Counted from the stretch's first letter, positions 18,281 through 27,856 are shown. The stretch: DNA of 64,000 nucleotides from Streptomyces sp. NRRL F-5630 (GCF_000719475.1 NZ_JOGO01000020.1:54871-118870), one strand, 5' to 3'. Numbers and translations are program-made. The notes: generated by a model not told the origin, from the sequence alone.

Positions 18281-19285
18281 TCACTCGCCGCCCAGCGCGT
18301 CCTCCAGCTCCTTCATGTCGGCGTCGCTCGGGCCGCCGTCCTTCGTGAGGTCGCCGATGCCCTTGAGCATCTTCATGAGGTCCATCGTCTGGCCGGCGGG
18401 CGGCGCGGTCACCTCGAGCGGGCCCGCGAAGTCCGAGTACAGGGTCTTCGTGGTGACGGTCCCGTCCTTGGTGACCGCCTTGCCGTCCGCGCGGACCAGC
18501 AGGTCGTCGGCACCGATCCACAGGTCGGTCTCCTGCGACTTCAGGCCCGACTTCTTGAAGCTCTCCCGCAGTTCCTTCCGCGCCTCGGCGTCCATGCCCT
18601 TGAGCGCGCCCTCCGTGTTCAGCAGCGCGTCGCCCTCCACCGTGCCGCGGAAGTGCTTCGCCTCGACACCGCCGATCTTCTCGGTGCCGACGTACTTCAC
18701 GTCCTTGGCCGCGCGCAGCATGTCGATCTGCGTCGCGGCGCCCTGGTTGAAGGAGCCCATGAACTGGTCGAACTGCTTCATCGCGTCCCCGGCACCGCCG
18801 GCCTTGGCCGCGGCGGCGAGGTCGATCTTCATCCAGCGCTTGCCGTCCATCTGGGCAGCGCCTTCCTTCCCCATGTCCATGTACATGACGTCGCCGTCCC
18901 ACTTCATGGGGACCTCGGCCGGCATCCCGGCCTCGGCCTGGTCGGACTTCACGACCATGTCCATGGCCAGCGGATCCCAGCCGAGCTTGCCCTTCATGGC
19001 GGTCGCGCCGCCCGCTCCGGCGGTCGCCGCCGGGACCTTCGTGGTCATGTCGACGGTGACGGACTTGAAGGTGCTCACCTTCTCCGAGGCGGTCTTCAGG
19101 GCCGCCTGCGGATCCACGTCCCCGGTGTCGGCCGAGGACTTCTCCGCCGCCGGCTTCGCGTCGCTCTTCTTGTCCCCGGAGTCGTCCCCGCCGCAGGCCG
19201 TCGCGGCCCCGCCCAGGAGCGCCACCGCGATCGCCGCCCCCACGACACGACCCGTCCGCTTCCGGCCCCAAGCTGTGCTGCTCAT
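18281..19285 (-). CDS. LppX/LprAFG-like (DUF1396-type) lipoprotein
   Basis: The protein is 334 residues from ATG 19285, which follows a G-rich ribosome site. It has a basic N-terminus, a hydrophobic segment and a lipobox (GGAATAC) at about residues 26-32, then an acidic Ser/Lys/Asp-rich linker. The mature domain has the pattern of LolA/LppX-type beta-half-barrel proteins, which in mycobacteria carry hydrophobic molecules such as lipids across the cell wall: short repeated beta strands (VMYMDMGK, AKHFRGTVE, ETDLWIGADDLLVRADGKAV) ending with an LEVTAPP strand. Its ligand here is unknown. It sits in a lipoprotein pair between rplA and rplJ, as in other Streptomyces. Confidence 0.75.
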   Translation of the reverse strand: MSSTAWGRKRTGRVVGAAIAVALLGGAATACGGDDSGDKKSDAKPAAEKSSADTGDVDPQAALKTASEKVSTFKSVTVDMTTKVPAATAGAGGATAMKGKLGWDPLAMDMVVKSDQAEAGMPAEVPMKWDGDVMYMDMGKEGAAQMDGKRWMKIDLAAAAKAGGAGDAMKQFDQFMGSFNQGAATQIDMLRAAKDVKYVGTEKIGGVEAKHFRGTVEGDALLNTEGALKGMDAEARKELRESFKKSGLKSQETDLWIGADDLLVRADGKAVTKDGTVTTKTLYSDFAGPLEVTAPPAGQTMDLMKMLKGIGDLTKDGGPSDADMKELEDALGGE

Positions 19286-19367
19286 GTCCCCACCCCAAGT
19301 TTCCGCTGTGCGTGCCCCGAATTTTTGCCGCACATTACCCGAGGTGTACGACACTCCCGAAGCGGAT

Positions 19368-20030
19368 TCAGTTCCCCCGCGGCACCTCCGGCACCTCCAC
19401 CACCGTCCCGAAGCCGCTCCAGTACGTCGTGACCCGCACCGGCCCGGCCTTCCCCCGGCCCGACTCGATCCGCTTCACGAGCCGTCCCCGCGCGTCCAGC
19501 CACACGTCCACGCTCTGCGCCGCGACCCCCGCCGCCCGCACCCGCGCCGACTCGGCGGCCCGTACGCGTCCCGCCCAGTGCGTCGTGATGACGCCCCGCA
19601 CCCGCGCCCGCCCGGCGCGGTGCGCGTCCCCGGCCGCGAGGAGCAGCCGCAGTGAGGCGGCCGGTACGAGGTCGGCCCCGCCCTTCTGCCGTACCCACCG
19701 CTTCCCGTCCACGGGCCGCGCGAGCCGTACCCACGTCTCGCCTCCCGTGAGGACGAGGTCGCCGCCCTCCCCCACCCGCAGCCGCCCGTACGGGGTGCCC
19801 GACCAGTCGAGGGAGCCCCGGCTGCGGGTCCGCTCCCCCGCGATCTCGGTGACGGACTCCGTACGCGCCGAGCCGGCCGCCTCCGTCGCGCGCACCGCCT
19901 CCCGCAGCACCCGAGCGGCCTCCCCGCGCGCCCCGCCGCTCTCCACCGTGCCGTCGCCCGAGCCTCCGCACCCGGCGAGCAGCAGGCACCCCGCGAGCAC
20001 CGCCGCCGCACCCCGTCCCCAGCCGCGCAC
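19368..20030 (-). CDS. Putative lipoprotein, LppX-like
   Basis: The 220-residue protein starts at GTG 20030, preceded by GAGGGGG, rather than at GTG 20066. The lipobox LLAGC lies near residues 17-21. The remainder has alternating beta strands such as GRLRVGEGGDLVLTGGETWV and SVDVWLDARGRLVKRIES, like its neighbour at 18281-19285, so the two may be distant paralogues. They are separated by 82 bases and read in the same direction. No catalytic motif is visible; a lipid- or substrate-carrier role is inference only. Confidence 0.7.
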   Translation of the reverse strand: MRGWGRGAAAVLAGCLLLAGCGGSGDGTVESGGARGEAARVLREAVRATEAAGSARTESVTEIAGERTRSRGSLDWSGTPYGRLRVGEGGDLVLTGGETWVRLARPVDGKRWVRQKGGADLVPAASLRLLLAAGDAHRAGRARVRGVITTHWAGRVRAAESARVRAAGVAAQSVDVWLDARGRLVKRIESGRGKAGPVRVTTYWSGFGTVVEVPEVPRGN

Positions 20031-20093
20031 GTACGCCCCCTCGCCTCGACCGCCCCACCCAAGCACGGACGCCCGCGCGCGAACAGAGCGCGC

Positions 20094-20128
20094 GAAGACC
20101 CCGCACCCGGGGCGGGTGCGGGGCCTTC
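20094..20128 (-). terminator. Terminator after rplA
   Basis: A perfect 10-bp core stem (CCCCGCACCC) with a 5-nt loop, extended by GAAG/CTTC outside one mismatch, lies about 50 bases past the rplA stop. It ends the rplK-rplA transcript before the lipoprotein genes. Confidence 0.8.
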
Positions 20129-20174
20129 GTGGAAGTGCGCGTCCGTGACGCGGTCACCGGCGGGAGCCAGGGGC

Positions 20175-20897
20175 TCAGACGGCGGCCGGGTCCTCCTCGG
20201 TGAGGAGGTTACGGGTGCGGTTGGGGTCCACCGGGACGCCGGGGCCCATGGTGGTGCTCACGACCGCCTTCTTGATGTAGCGGCCCTTCGCGGCGGACGG
20301 CTTGAGACGAAGGATCTCGTCGAGCGCGGCGCCGTAGTTCTCGACGAGCTGCTCGTCCGTGAAGGACGACTTGCCGACGATGAAGTGGAGGTTCGAGTGC
20401 TTGTCGACGCGGAACTCGATCTTGCCGCCCTTGATCTCCTTGACGGCCTTGGCCGCGTCGGGGGTCACGGTGCCGGTCTTCGGGTTCGGCATGAGGCTGC
20501 GCGGGCCGAGCACGCGGCCGAGGCGGCCGACCTTGCCCATGAGGTCCGGCGTCGCGACGACGGCGTCGAAGTCCAGACGCCCGTTCGCGACCTCGTCGAT
20601 GAGCTCGTCGGCGCCGACGATGTCGGCGCCCGCGGCACGCGCGGCCTCGGCACGGTCACCGGTCGCGAAGACCAGGACCCGGGCGGTCTTGCCGGTGCCG
20701 TGCGGGAGGTTCACGGTGCCACGGACCATCTGGTCGGCCTTGCGCGGGTCGACACCCAGGCGGAAGGCGATCTCGACGGTCGAGTCGAACTTGGTGGTGG
20801 CGGTGTCCTTGGCCAGCCGGATCGCCTCCAGGGGCGCGTACAGGCGCTCCCGGTCGATCTTGGCGTCGGCAGCCCGGAGGGACTTGCTGCGCTTCAC
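20175..20897 (-). CDS. rplA: 50S ribosomal protein L1
   Basis: L1 binds 23S rRNA at the E-site stalk. GTG at 20897, with GGAG 8 bases upstream, gives 240 residues beginning (M)[14 protein letters not shown]. The conserved block [12 protein letters not shown] is present, and the protein has the full family length. The frame remains open upstream to 21167 by chance. The 94-base gap after rplK contains a small GGGCCC palindromic hairpin at 20967-20981. In many bacteria L1 represses rplK-rplA translation by binding the mRNA; no clear site is visible to me. Confidence 0.97.
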   Translation of the reverse strand: MKRSKSLRAADAKIDRERLYAPLEAIRLAKDTATTKFDSTVEIAFRLGVDPRKADQMVRGTVNLPHGTGKTARVLVFATGDRAEAARAAGADIVGADELIDEVANGRLDFDAVVATPDLMGKVGRLGRVLGPRSLMPNPKTGTVTPDAAKAVKEIKGGKIEFRVDKHSNLHFIVGKSSFTDEQLVENYGAALDEILRLKPSAAKGRYIKKAVVSTTMGPGVPVDPNRTRNLLTEEDPAAV

Positions 20898-20991
20898 TGC
20901 TGCTCCTGGTGTTCTGTTGCGGAGTTGTGGTCCGGACGGCGCTCGCCCTGCCACAAGAGGTCTACGGGGCCCGGCGGGCCCTGCCGCGGGC

Positions 20992-21426
20992 TCAGCCCTC
21001 GACGGTGACGCCCATCGAACGCGCGGTACCGGCGATGATCTTCGCGGCGGCGTCGATGTCGTTGGCGTTGAGGTCTTCCATCTTGGTCTGGGCGATCTCG
21101 CGGATCTGGGCGTCCGTGATCTTGGCGACCTTGGTCTTGTGCGGCTCGCCCGAGCCCTTCTCGACACCGGCGGCGCGGAGGATCATCTTCGCGGCCGGCG
21201 GGGTCTTCGTGATGAAGGTGAAGGAGCGGTCCTCGTAGACCGTGATCTCGACCGGGATGACCCAGCCGCGCTGCGACTCGGTCGCGGCGTTGTAGGCCTT
21301 GCAGAACTCCATGATGTTGACGCCGTGCTGACCCAGCGCGGGGCCGACCGGCGGGGCCGGGTTGGCGGCACCGGCCTGGATCTGGAGCTTGATCAGCCCC
21401 GTGACCTTCTTCTTCTTGGGAGGCAT
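20992..21426 (-). CDS. rplK: 50S ribosomal protein L11
   Basis: L11 forms the GTPase-associated centre, where thiopeptides bind and where RelA senses stalled ribosomes. The 144-residue protein begins [19 protein letters not shown] and has the Pro-rich N-domain ([16 protein letters not shown]) and the C-terminal rRNA-binding domain ending [10 protein letters not shown]. The ribosome site is GGAGAGAG. It needs its own promoter here, because a strong terminator lies at 21548-21600 just upstream. Confidence 0.97.
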   Translation of the reverse strand: MPPKKKKVTGLIKLQIQAGAANPAPPVGPALGQHGVNIMEFCKAYNAATESQRGWVIPVEITVYEDRSFTFITKTPPAAKMILRAAGVEKGSGEPHKTKVAKITDAQIREIAQTKMEDLNANDIDAAAKIIAGTARSMGVTVEG

Positions 21427-21547
21427 TGCTCTCTCCGGGTCCTGGTGAGAAGTGTTCGGCCTCCGTCCGGGGCAACCGGTTCTACGCGGTTCGACTGGAT
21501 GGAGGCATACCGCACAACGGTAACGGGTATCGCTGTACGCTCAAAAA

Positions 21548-21600
21548 CCGGCAGGTCACAGGGGGTGCCGGGTCTCCCCGTATCCCCTGTGACCTGCCGG
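21548..21600 (-). terminator. Strong terminator upstream of rplK
   Basis: A perfect 17-bp stem (CCGGCAGGTCACAGGGG and its complement) has a 19-nt loop and is followed on the minus strand by GGTTTTTGA. This is a textbook intrinsic terminator for minus-strand transcription. It would stop transcripts of the 21915-22664 gene before rplK, so rplK-rplA must start from a promoter within 21427-21547, where I see no consensus boxes. Confidence 0.85.
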
Positions 21601-21914
21601 AAGCCTGCGCGGCACGGCACCCTCGGAGAGAGGGCGCCGCCCGGTTCAGTTCTTCTGAGCCTGATGAGGCCACAAGCGTACCTGCGCCAACGAGAGCCCA
21701 TCCGCCGCTGACCAGCTTTGCAGCCTGTCAGGGGGGCGTTGGCCATCATCGTTGGTCAGCGGCAGACAGCCCACGGGGGCCCGGCGCCAGCAGTTCTCCG
21801 CCTCCCTCGTGAGCGCGAGGAACCGCTGGCGTCAGCGCCCGTGACAAGTGGTCTGCCTCACCTGCGTCACCAACGCCCGGTGCGACGAAGGCGCCTGTCT
21901 TCCGCTGGACCTGC
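21601..21914. other. Intergenic tail of the insertion between nusG and rplK
   Basis: No gene is visible in these 314 bases. They contain a 10-bp inverted repeat CCGCTGACCA / TGGTCAGCGG (21705-21714 and 21753-21762). At 21763-21778 is a 16-base word CAGACAGCCCACGGGG that recurs with one change at 22716-22731, on the other side of the extra gene. Confidence 0.5.
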
Positions 21915-22664
21915 TCAGCGCGTGGCGGACCAGTCGGCACTGACCTGATCCGCCACGGAGAAGTCGGATTCGCAGTCCGGGCACGTCGCACCGCCGAAGA
22001 CATAGGTCATCGCGTCGGCGACGTCTTGGTGCCCGTCGGTGAGGGCGATGTCGTGGAGCCGTCGGCCGATGCCGTCCAGGGTGGCGGGGTTGGCGGGACG
22101 CAGAGGCACCGTCTCGACGTCATCCTCCGACAGCGCATAGTCACCGCTCGTGGAGAAGAATCCGCGCTCGCCGATGACGATGAACAGGTTGGCTTGGCAG
22201 CCGGGGCAGGGGACCTCGTACTCCTCGTTCACGAGGCCCCCGGCGAGGTTTTCGCTCCAGCTCACGACGCCTTCGAAGCTCAGCATGGATTCCAGGAGAC
22301 AGGCGTACTCGTTCCGATCGGACGATGCCCGGAGGTATTCGTTCACCGCTGCCAGCAGGGCCCCGACCTCCGCAGCGTGCTGGGCGCGGACCTCGCCGGC
22401 CCCGTGCGGCTGATCGGAGCCAGCCAAGATCGCGCCCGCCAGATTCAGGGCGCTCACCGCCTGCTCTCGGTCATCACAGCCGGCTACGTGGGCTAGCCAT
22501 GGCAGGGCCGCGAAGCTGGCCGAGTAGACACTGCCTTGATGGCAGAGCGCCGACCACAGATCGTTCCAACGCTCGGGACTCGGCTCCGAAGCGATCTGGT
22601 CCAGCAGTGCCGGTATGTCTTCCGCCGAGCCGTAAGCATGGCTGAGTCGCGACCAATCCGTCAT
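21915..22664 (-). CDS. Hypothetical protein inserted between nusG and rplK
   Basis: The 249-residue protein begins MTDWSRLSHAYGSAEDIPAL at ATG 22664; the longer GTG start at 22727 is less likely, although the ATG has only a weak ribosome site. I do not recognise the family. The N-terminal half is helical with a WSALCHQGSVYSASFAALPWL stretch like HEAT-type repeats. The C-terminal half has two CxxC pairs, C153/C156 (CPGC) and C228/C231 (CPDC), which could bind one zinc ion. Its G+C is visibly lower than that of its neighbours, terminators stand on both sides, and the gene is foreign to the otherwise conserved nusG-rplK order. An immunity-like or stand-alone accessory role is a guess. Confidence 0.7.
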   Translation of the reverse strand: MTDWSRLSHAYGSAEDIPALLDQIASEPSPERWNDLWSALCHQGSVYSASFAALPWLAHVAGCDDREQAVSALNLAGAILAGSDQPHGAGEVRAQHAAEVGALLAAVNEYLRASSDRNEYACLLESMLSFEGVVSWSENLAGGLVNEEYEVPCPGCQANLFIVIGERGFFSTSGDYALSEDDVETVPLRPANPATLDGIGRRLHDIALTDGHQDVADAMTYVFGGATCPDCESDFSVADQVSADWSATR

Positions 22665-22739
22665 GCCGGAATCCAAACAGGTCGCTTCCAACCGCTGCGA
22701 CTCTTGCCCCGGAGACAGACGGCCCACGGGGAATGACCG

Positions 22740-22776
22740 ACGCCCCTGCCAGCAGGAAACCTGCTGGCAGGGGCGT
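22740..22776 (-). terminator. nusG terminator
   Basis: A perfect 17-bp stem (ACGCCCCTGCCAGCAGG) with a 3-nt AAA loop starts 20 bases after the nusG stop. It is one of the strongest hairpins in the window and disconnects secE-nusG from the gene downstream. Confidence 0.85.
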
Positions 22777-22795
22777 CCTCAGCCCATGATCAGGC

Positions 22796-23692
22796 TTAGT
22801 TCTTCTGGATCTGGTCGAAGCTCAGCTCGACCGGGGTCTCGCGGCCGAAGATCTCCACGAGGCCCTTGACCTTCTTGGAGTCGGCGTTGATCTCGTTGAT
22901 CGTCGCCTGGAGGGTCGCGAAGGGGCCGTCGGTGACGGTGACCGAGTCGCCGACCTCGAAGTCGAGGACCTGGACCTCGACCTTGCGCTGCGGCGCGGGC
23001 TTGCCCTCGGCCTCGGCGGCCTCGCGGGCCGCCTTCTCCTCCGCCTCGGGGGCGAGCATCTTGACGATCTCGTCGAGGGTCAGCGGGTACGGGTCGTAGG
23101 CGTTGCCGACGAAGCCGGTGACGCCGGGGGTGTTGCGGACCACGCCCCAGGACTCGTTGGTGAGGTCCATGCGGACGAGGACGTACCCGGGGAGCTTGTT
23201 CTGCCGGATCGTCTTGCGGTCGCCGTTCTTGATCTGGACGACCTCTTCCTGCGGCACCTCGGCCTGGAAGATGAACTCCTCGACGTTGAGCGAGACGGCG
23301 CGCTGCTCCAGGTTGGTCTTCACGCGGTTCTCGTAGCCGGCGTAGGTGTGGATGACGTACCACTCGCCGGGCAGCGTGCGCAGTTCCTCGCGCAGGGCCG
23401 CGACGGGGTCGACGGCCTCTTCCTCAACCTCTTCGTCCGCGGCGTCCTCCGCCGCGTCCTCGGCGTCCTGCCCGGCTTCCTCGGCGGCGAGTTCGTCCGC
23501 GTCGGCCGCGGCCTCCTCCGCCTCGGCGGCCTTCTCGTCGGCCGCGGGGGCCTCGGCCTCGGGCTGGGCTTCCGCAGCCGCGGCCTGCTCCGGCTCCGCG
23601 GCGCCCTCGGCCTCGGCGCCGAGAACGTCCTCGGCGGAGGCCGGGCCCTCGTGCGCGGGCTGGTCGGCGCCGTTCAGGTTCGGGTCAGACAC
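22796..23692 (-). CDS. nusG: Transcription termination/antitermination factor NusG
   Basis: NusG binds RNA polymerase and links it to Rho or ribosomes. GTG at 23692, with AGGAAG upstream, gives 298 residues starting (M)[11 protein letters not shown]. About 100 acidic Ala/Glu/Asp-rich residues precede the NGN domain ([20 protein letters not shown], about 107-215). A linker and the C-terminal KOW domain ([20 protein letters not shown]) follow. The acidic N-terminal extension is typical of actinobacterial NusG and makes it much longer than the E. coli protein. secE lies 83 bases upstream and is probably cotranscribed. Confidence 0.97.
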   Translation of the reverse strand: MSDPNLNGADQPAHEGPASAEDVLGAEAEGAAEPEQAAAAEAQPEAEAPAADEKAAEAEEAAADADELAAEEAGQDAEDAAEDAADEEVEEEAVDPVAALREELRTLPGEWYVIHTYAGYENRVKTNLEQRAVSLNVEEFIFQAEVPQEEVVQIKNGDRKTIRQNKLPGYVLVRMDLTNESWGVVRNTPGVTGFVGNAYDPYPLTLDEIVKMLAPEAEEKAAREAAEAEGKPAPQRKVEVQVLDFEVGDSVTVTDGPFATLQATINEINADSKKVKGLVEIFGRETPVELSFDQIQKN

Positions 23693-23775
23693 GTCGCTGC
23701 TTCTTCCTGATACATAGGGGTGGAACACGCGAAAGGGGCGCCGAGTACGGCGCCCTCCGCATTGTGCATGCCGGC

Positions 23776-24054
23776 TCAGCCAAAAACGTACTTGGCGGCC
23801 TGCGAGAATCCGTAGTCGATCACGGTGACCAGGCCAATCATGATCACCACGAAGACGATGACGACGGTCGTGTACGTCGAGAGCTGACTGCGCGTGGGCC
23901 AGACGACCTTGCGGAGCTCCGCGATGACCTGCCGGTAGAAGAGCGCGAGCCGGCCCAGGGGGCCCTTCTTGCCGCGCTTGCCGCCCTTCTTCTTGGGGCG
24001 GGGGGCCTCGTCCTGGGCATCAGGCGTATCGATGGAGCCCACGGCGTCCGTCAC
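23776..24054 (-). CDS. secE: Preprotein translocase subunit SecE
   Basis: Small essential subunit of the SecYEG channel. The 92-residue protein starts at GTG 24054 with GAGGA upstream. It has a charged Lys/Gly-rich N-terminal part, the conserved amphipathic segment [16 protein letters not shown] and one membrane helix ([20 protein letters not shown]). It is the single-helix form of most bacteria. The order tRNA-Trp - secE - nusG is conserved. Confidence 0.96.
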   Translation of the reverse strand: MTDAVGSIDTPDAQDEAPRPKKKGGKRGKKGPLGRLALFYRQVIAELRKVVWPTRSQLSTYTTVVIVFVVIMIGLVTVIDYGFSQAAKYVFG

Positions 24055-24164
24055 GTGTCCTCACCTGAATTCCCGGTCGGGTGCCGTACCGCACCCAGGG
24101 GAGCCGCACGGCGGTGCAATAGCTGTACGTACACATGCGCACACATACCCGAAGGTGTGTGAAG

Positions 24165-24237
24165 CAGGGCCGGAGGGACTTGAACCCCCAACCGCTGGTT
24201 TTGGAGACCAGTGCTCTACCAATTGAGCTACGACCCT
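24165..24237 (-). tRNA. tRNA-Trp (anticodon CCA)
   Basis: A 73-base cloverleaf on the minus strand. The acceptor AGGGTCG pairs with CGGCCCT, the anticodon loop CTCCAAA reads CCA, and the T-loop is TTCAAGT. CCA is not encoded. It lies upstream of secE, the usual place in actinobacteria. Confidence 0.97.
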
Positions 24238-24541
24238 TTGCCCGCCCCAACGTACCGCATCCGCCCGCCGACACTAAGTGCCTGCGCTGAACGGGTCCGC
24301 CGTGGGCCAACGAGGAGAGAGCATACGTGGTCCGGGCTCCCAGGTCGAACGCGTTGTTCCGCGAGCCCGCCCCGTACCGCCCGCTCAGGGGCCGCGTACC
24401 GCCCGCGTACCGCCCGCGCCGGGGTCGCCCGCCGCCCGCGCACGGGCCGCGTAGCGCCCGCCGACCGCTTTCCGTACCGGCCTCCGTCTCGATCCGCAAA
24501 CCCCGGTGCCCGGGATGTTCCCGGTCTGAAACGATGGGGAC
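24238..24541. other. Divergent region between tRNA-Trp and the aminotransferase gene
   Basis: These 304 bases must carry the promoters for tRNA-Trp (minus) and the aminotransferase (plus). Short GCGTACCGCCC repeats occur around 24390-24420. I found no clear -10/-35 pair and no gene. Confidence 0.4.
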
Positions 24542-25768
24542 ATGAGCGCTGCAACCCCTCCCACCGAGCGCCGGGTATCCGCGCGCGTCGCCGCCATCTC
24601 CGAGTCCGCGACCCTCGCCGTGGACGCCAAGGCCAAGGCCCTCAAGGCCGCCGGGCGTCCGGTGATCGGCTTCGGCGCGGGTGAACCCGACTTCCCCACG
24701 CCCGGCTACATCGTCGACGCCGCCGTCGAGGCGTGCCGCGAGCCGCGCAACCACCGCTACACCCCGGCCGGCGGACTGCCCGAGCTGAAGGCCGCGATCG
24801 CCGCGAAGACGCTGCGCGACTCCGGCTACGAGATCGACGCCTCGCAGGTGCTCGTGACCAACGGCGGCAAGCAGGCCATCTACGAGGCGTTCGCCGCGAT
24901 CCTCGACCCGGGCGACGAGGTCATCGTCCCGGCCCCGTACTGGACCACGTACCCCGAGTCGATCCGGCTCGCGGGCGGCGTGCCCGTCGAGGTCGTCGCC
25001 GACGAGACGACCGGGTACCGCGTCACGCTGGAGCAGTTGGAGGCCGCCCGCACCGAGCGCACCAAGGTGCTGCTCTTCGTCTCCCCCTCCAACCCGACGG
25101 GCGCCGTCTACCCGGAGGCCGAGGCCGAGGCGATCGGGCGCTGGGCCGTCGAGCACGGCCTGTGGGTGCTCACGGACGAGATCTACGAGCACCTCGTGTA
25201 CGGGGACGCGACGTTCACCTCGCTGCCGGCGATCGTGCCCGAGCTGCGCGACCGCTGCGTCGTGGTGAACGGCGTGGCGAAGACGTACGCGATGACCGGC
25301 TGGCGCGTGGGCTGGGTCATCGGCCCGAAGGACGTCATCAAGGCCGCGACGAACCTCCAGTCGCACGCGACCTCGAACGTGGGCAACGTCTCGCAGGCCG
25401 CCGCGCTCGCCGCCGTCTCCGGCAGCCTCGACGCCGTCGCCGAGATGCGCACGGCCTTCGACCGCCGCCGCCGCACCATCGTGCGGATGCTCAACGAGAT
25501 CGACGGTGTCTTCTGCCCCGAGCCCGAGGGCGCCTTCTACGCGTACCCCTCGGTCAAGGAGCTGCTCGGCAAGGAGCTCCGCGGCCGCCGCCCCGCCGAC
25601 ACGGTCGAGCTGGCCGCGCTCATCCTCGACGAGGTCGAGGTCGCGGTCGTGCCGGGCGAGGCCTTCGGCACCCCCGGCTACCTGCGGCTCTCCTACGCGC
25701 TCGGGGACGAGGACCTCATCGAGGGCGTCGGCCGTCTCCAGAAGCTCCTCGCGGAAGTGAAGGACTGA
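24542..25768 (+). CDS. aspC: Pyridoxal-phosphate aspartate-type aminotransferase
   Basis: A fold-type I, class I/II aminotransferase of 408 residues. It most likely interconverts aspartate/2-oxoglutarate and oxaloacetate/glutamate, although substrate range cannot be read from sequence. Visible motifs are [12 protein letters not shown] near the N-terminus, the SPSNPTG substrate and cofactor region and the Asp of LTDEIYE. The PLP-binding Lys247 is in [16 protein letters not shown], and the C-terminal Arg is in GYLRLSYA. The ATG at 24542 follows a purine-rich stretch (GATGGGGAC). It stands alone, with a terminator at 25792-25825. Confidence 0.93.
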   Translation: MSAATPPTERRVSARVAAISESATLAVDAKAKALKAAGRPVIGFGAGEPDFPTPGYIVDAAVEACREPRNHRYTPAGGLPELKAAIAAKTLRDSGYEIDASQVLVTNGGKQAIYEAFAAILDPGDEVIVPAPYWTTYPESIRLAGGVPVEVVADETTGYRVTLEQLEAARTERTKVLLFVSPSNPTGAVYPEAEAEAIGRWAVEHGLWVLTDEIYEHLVYGDATFTSLPAIVPELRDRCVVVNGVAKTYAMTGWRVGWVIGPKDVIKAATNLQSHATSNVGNVSQAAALAAVSGSLDAVAEMRTAFDRRRRTIVRMLNEIDGVFCPEPEGAFYAYPSVKELLGKELRGRRPADTVELAALILDEVEVAVVPGEAFGTPGYLRLSYALGDEDLIEGVGRLQKLLAEVKD

Positions 25769-25791
25769 CCGGCACCGCCGCACGGACCCGA

Positions 25792-25825
25792 GCGGGCCCC
25801 CACCCTCCACCGGGCGGGGGCCCGC
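25792..25825 (+). terminator. Terminator after the aminotransferase gene
   Basis: A perfect 10-bp stem GCGGGCCCCC with a 14-nt loop lies 24 bases past the stop codon. Confidence 0.75.
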
Positions 25826-25910
25826 CGCCATATCCGGACGAGTGTTCGGGCAAGAGCTCGAAGGGGTAACCGGCTACCGAGCAGCCGCCCGCATGCGGCA
25901 GGATTCATGA

Positions 25911-26969
25911 ATGGAGCGCATGCACGTGAACCCCCGCGCCGGGGTGGTCAGGGACGGGACCAGGGACCTCGCCGAGCTGCCGAAGGCGCATCTGCACCTG
26001 CATTTCACCGGTTCGATGCGTTCCTCGACGCTGCTCGAACTGGCCGACAAGTACGGGGTGCGGCTCCCCGACGCCCTCACCTCGGGCGAACCGCCGCGGC
26101 TGCGCGCCACCGACGAGCGCGGCTGGTTCCGCTTCCAGCGCCTGTACGACGCCGCCCGCGCCTGCCTGCGCGCGCCCGAGGACATCCAGCGCCTGGTCCG
26201 CGAGGCGGCCGAGGAGGACGTGCGGGACGGTTCGGGGTGGCTGGAGATCCAGGTCGACCCGACCTCGTACGCGCCCGCGCTCGGGGGGCTCATCCCGGCC
26301 CTGGAGATCATCCTCGACGCCGTCGCCTCCGCCTCGCGCGACACCGGGCTCGGGATGCGCGTCCTCGTCGCCGCGAACCGCATGAAGCACCCGCTCGACG
26401 CGCGCACGCTCGCACGCCTCGCGGTGCGCTTCGCCGATCAGGGCGTGGTCGGCTTCGGGCTCTCGAACGATGAACGGCGCGGGATGGCGCGCGACTTCGA
26501 CCGCGCCTTCGCGATCGCGCGCGAGGGCGGGCTGCTCGCGGCGCCGCACGGCGGCGAGCTGGCGGGGCCCTCCTCCGTACGGGACTGCCTCGACGACCTG
26601 CACGCGGTGCGCGTCGGGCACGGGGTGCGCGCGGCCGAGGACCCGCGCCTGCTGCGGCGCCTCGCCGACTCGGGCGTGACGTGCGAGGTCTGCCCGGCGT
26701 CGAACGTGGCGCTCGGGGTCTACCCGAAGCAGGCGGACGTCCCGCTGCGCACGCTCTTCGACGCAGGCGTCCCGATGGCGCTCGGCGCCGACGACCCGCT
26801 CCTCTTCGGCGCCCGGCTCACGGCGCAGTACGAGATCGCGCGCCACGACCACGGCTTCACCGACGCCGAACTGGCGGAGCTGGCCCGGCAGTCGGTACGG
26901 GGCTCGGCGGCGCCGGCGGACGTGCGCGAGAAGCTGCTGGCGCGGGTGGACGACTGGCTGGCGGTCTGA
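25911..26969 (+). CDS. Adenosine deaminase family protein
   Basis: Metal-dependent purine or nucleoside deaminase, 352 residues. The N-terminal zinc ligands are in KAHLHLHF (H27, H29). Later motifs are PHGGEL (the HAGE box with one Gly change, keeping His and the catalytic Glu), RVGHGV, CPASNV and LGADDPLLF (the two Asp). All catalytic positions are therefore present, so it should be active. The substrate may be adenosine or another 6-aminopurine derivative; several Streptomyces paralogues differ in this. The start ATG at 25911 has AGGA upstream; ATG at 25920 is an alternative. Confidence 0.88.
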   Translation: MERMHVNPRAGVVRDGTRDLAELPKAHLHLHFTGSMRSSTLLELADKYGVRLPDALTSGEPPRLRATDERGWFRFQRLYDAARACLRAPEDIQRLVREAAEEDVRDGSGWLEIQVDPTSYAPALGGLIPALEIILDAVASASRDTGLGMRVLVAANRMKHPLDARTLARLAVRFADQGVVGFGLSNDERRGMARDFDRAFAIAREGGLLAAPHGGELAGPSSVRDCLDDLHAVRVGHGVRAAEDPRLLRRLADSGVTCEVCPASNVALGVYPKQADVPLRTLFDAGVPMALGADDPLLFGARLTAQYEIARHDHGFTDAELAELARQSVRGSAAPADVREKLLARVDDWLAV

Positions 26970-27127
26970 GGGCTGTCCCTGGTGGATCAGCGCGCGGCGT
27001 CAGACGCGGTGCGTCGCGAGGCGGAGGGACATCCGCGTGCTGGAGGTAGGCGGGCGTTCCGGCGACGCGGCGAGGTGCCGTAGCTGTCGTCGTGCGCCCG
27101 CCCGGGATGACGGGACGGCCCTTCGGG

Positions 27128-27856
27128 TCAGGAGTCCGCGCGGTGGCCGCCGCTCGCCGAACCGAGCGTGAGGGCCATCCCCGTGCCCGAGGTGACCTGC
27201 TCGCTCGTGCCGTTGCCGACGGGCCTGCCGTCGAGGACGAAGGCGGGCGTGCCCTGGATGCCGTCGCCTTCCAGGGCGGCCTCGGAGGCCGCGACGAAGT
27301 CCGCGTACCGCATCGTGCGGACCGCCTTGTCGAACGCGGGGCCGCGCAGGCCCTCGACCTTCGCGGCGAGCGCGAGGAGCCGCGCGGTCGTGAAGCCGTC
27401 GACGCTCTCCTCGGGCTGGTGGGCGTAGAGGACGTCGTGGTACGCGGCGAAGTGCCCTTCCTCCAGGGCGGCACGGAGCGCGTTGACCGCGCGCTTCGAT
27501 CCCCCACCGCCGAGGCCGTCGTCGAGGAAGGAGGCGAGCGTGTAGTCGGTGCGCACGTCCCCCGAAGCGGTGCTCTCGCGCAGCACGTCCGCCCCGTCGG
27601 AGTCCTCGAAGTCCTTGCACACGGGGCAGCGCGGGTCCTCGTAGAGGTGCATGACGGTCGCGGCTCCCGGGCGCCCGACCTGGACCGTCGTGCCGTCGGC
27701 GCCGAGCTTCTCGGGTACGGGAGCGGCAGCGGCGTGGGTCGCCGTCGCGGACCCCTTCCCGGCGCCCGTCGCGCCGTCCTCGCCCTCGCAGGCGGTGGCG
27801 CCGAGCAGCACAAGAGCCGCACAGCAGACGGACAGGACGGTACGGCGCTGCCGCAT
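27128..27856 (-). CDS. DsbA-like thioredoxin-fold lipoprotein
   Basis: The protein is 242 residues from ATG 27856, after a GGGGG ribosome site. The signal peptide carries a lipobox (LLGATAC) near residue 23. A disordered linker leads to a thioredoxin-fold domain with the active motif CPVC in YEDPRCPVCKDFED, and later the cis-Pro segment GTPAFVLDGRPV. The helical insert and length match DsbA/thioredoxin_4-type oxidoreductases, which oxidise cysteines of exported proteins on the outer side of the membrane. It converges on the deaminase gene. Confidence 0.88.
   Translation of the reverse strand: MRQRRTVLSVCCAALVLLGATACEGEDGATGAGKGSATATHAAAAPVPEKLGADGTTVQVGRPGAATVMHLYEDPRCPVCKDFEDSDGADVLRESTASGDVRTDYTLASFLDDGLGGGGSKRAVNALRAALEEGHFAAYHDVLYAHQPEESVDGFTTARLLALAAKVEGLRGPAFDKAVRTMRYADFVAASEAALEGDGIQGTPAFVLDGRPVGNGTSEQVTSGTGMALTLGSASGGHRADS

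Noticed and set aside
24020..25831. A 603-codon minus-strand frame through tRNA-Trp and the aminotransferase gene
   Set aside because: It contains the tRNA-type text RSSIGRALVSKTSGWGFKSL and is otherwise the shadow of the aminotransferase.
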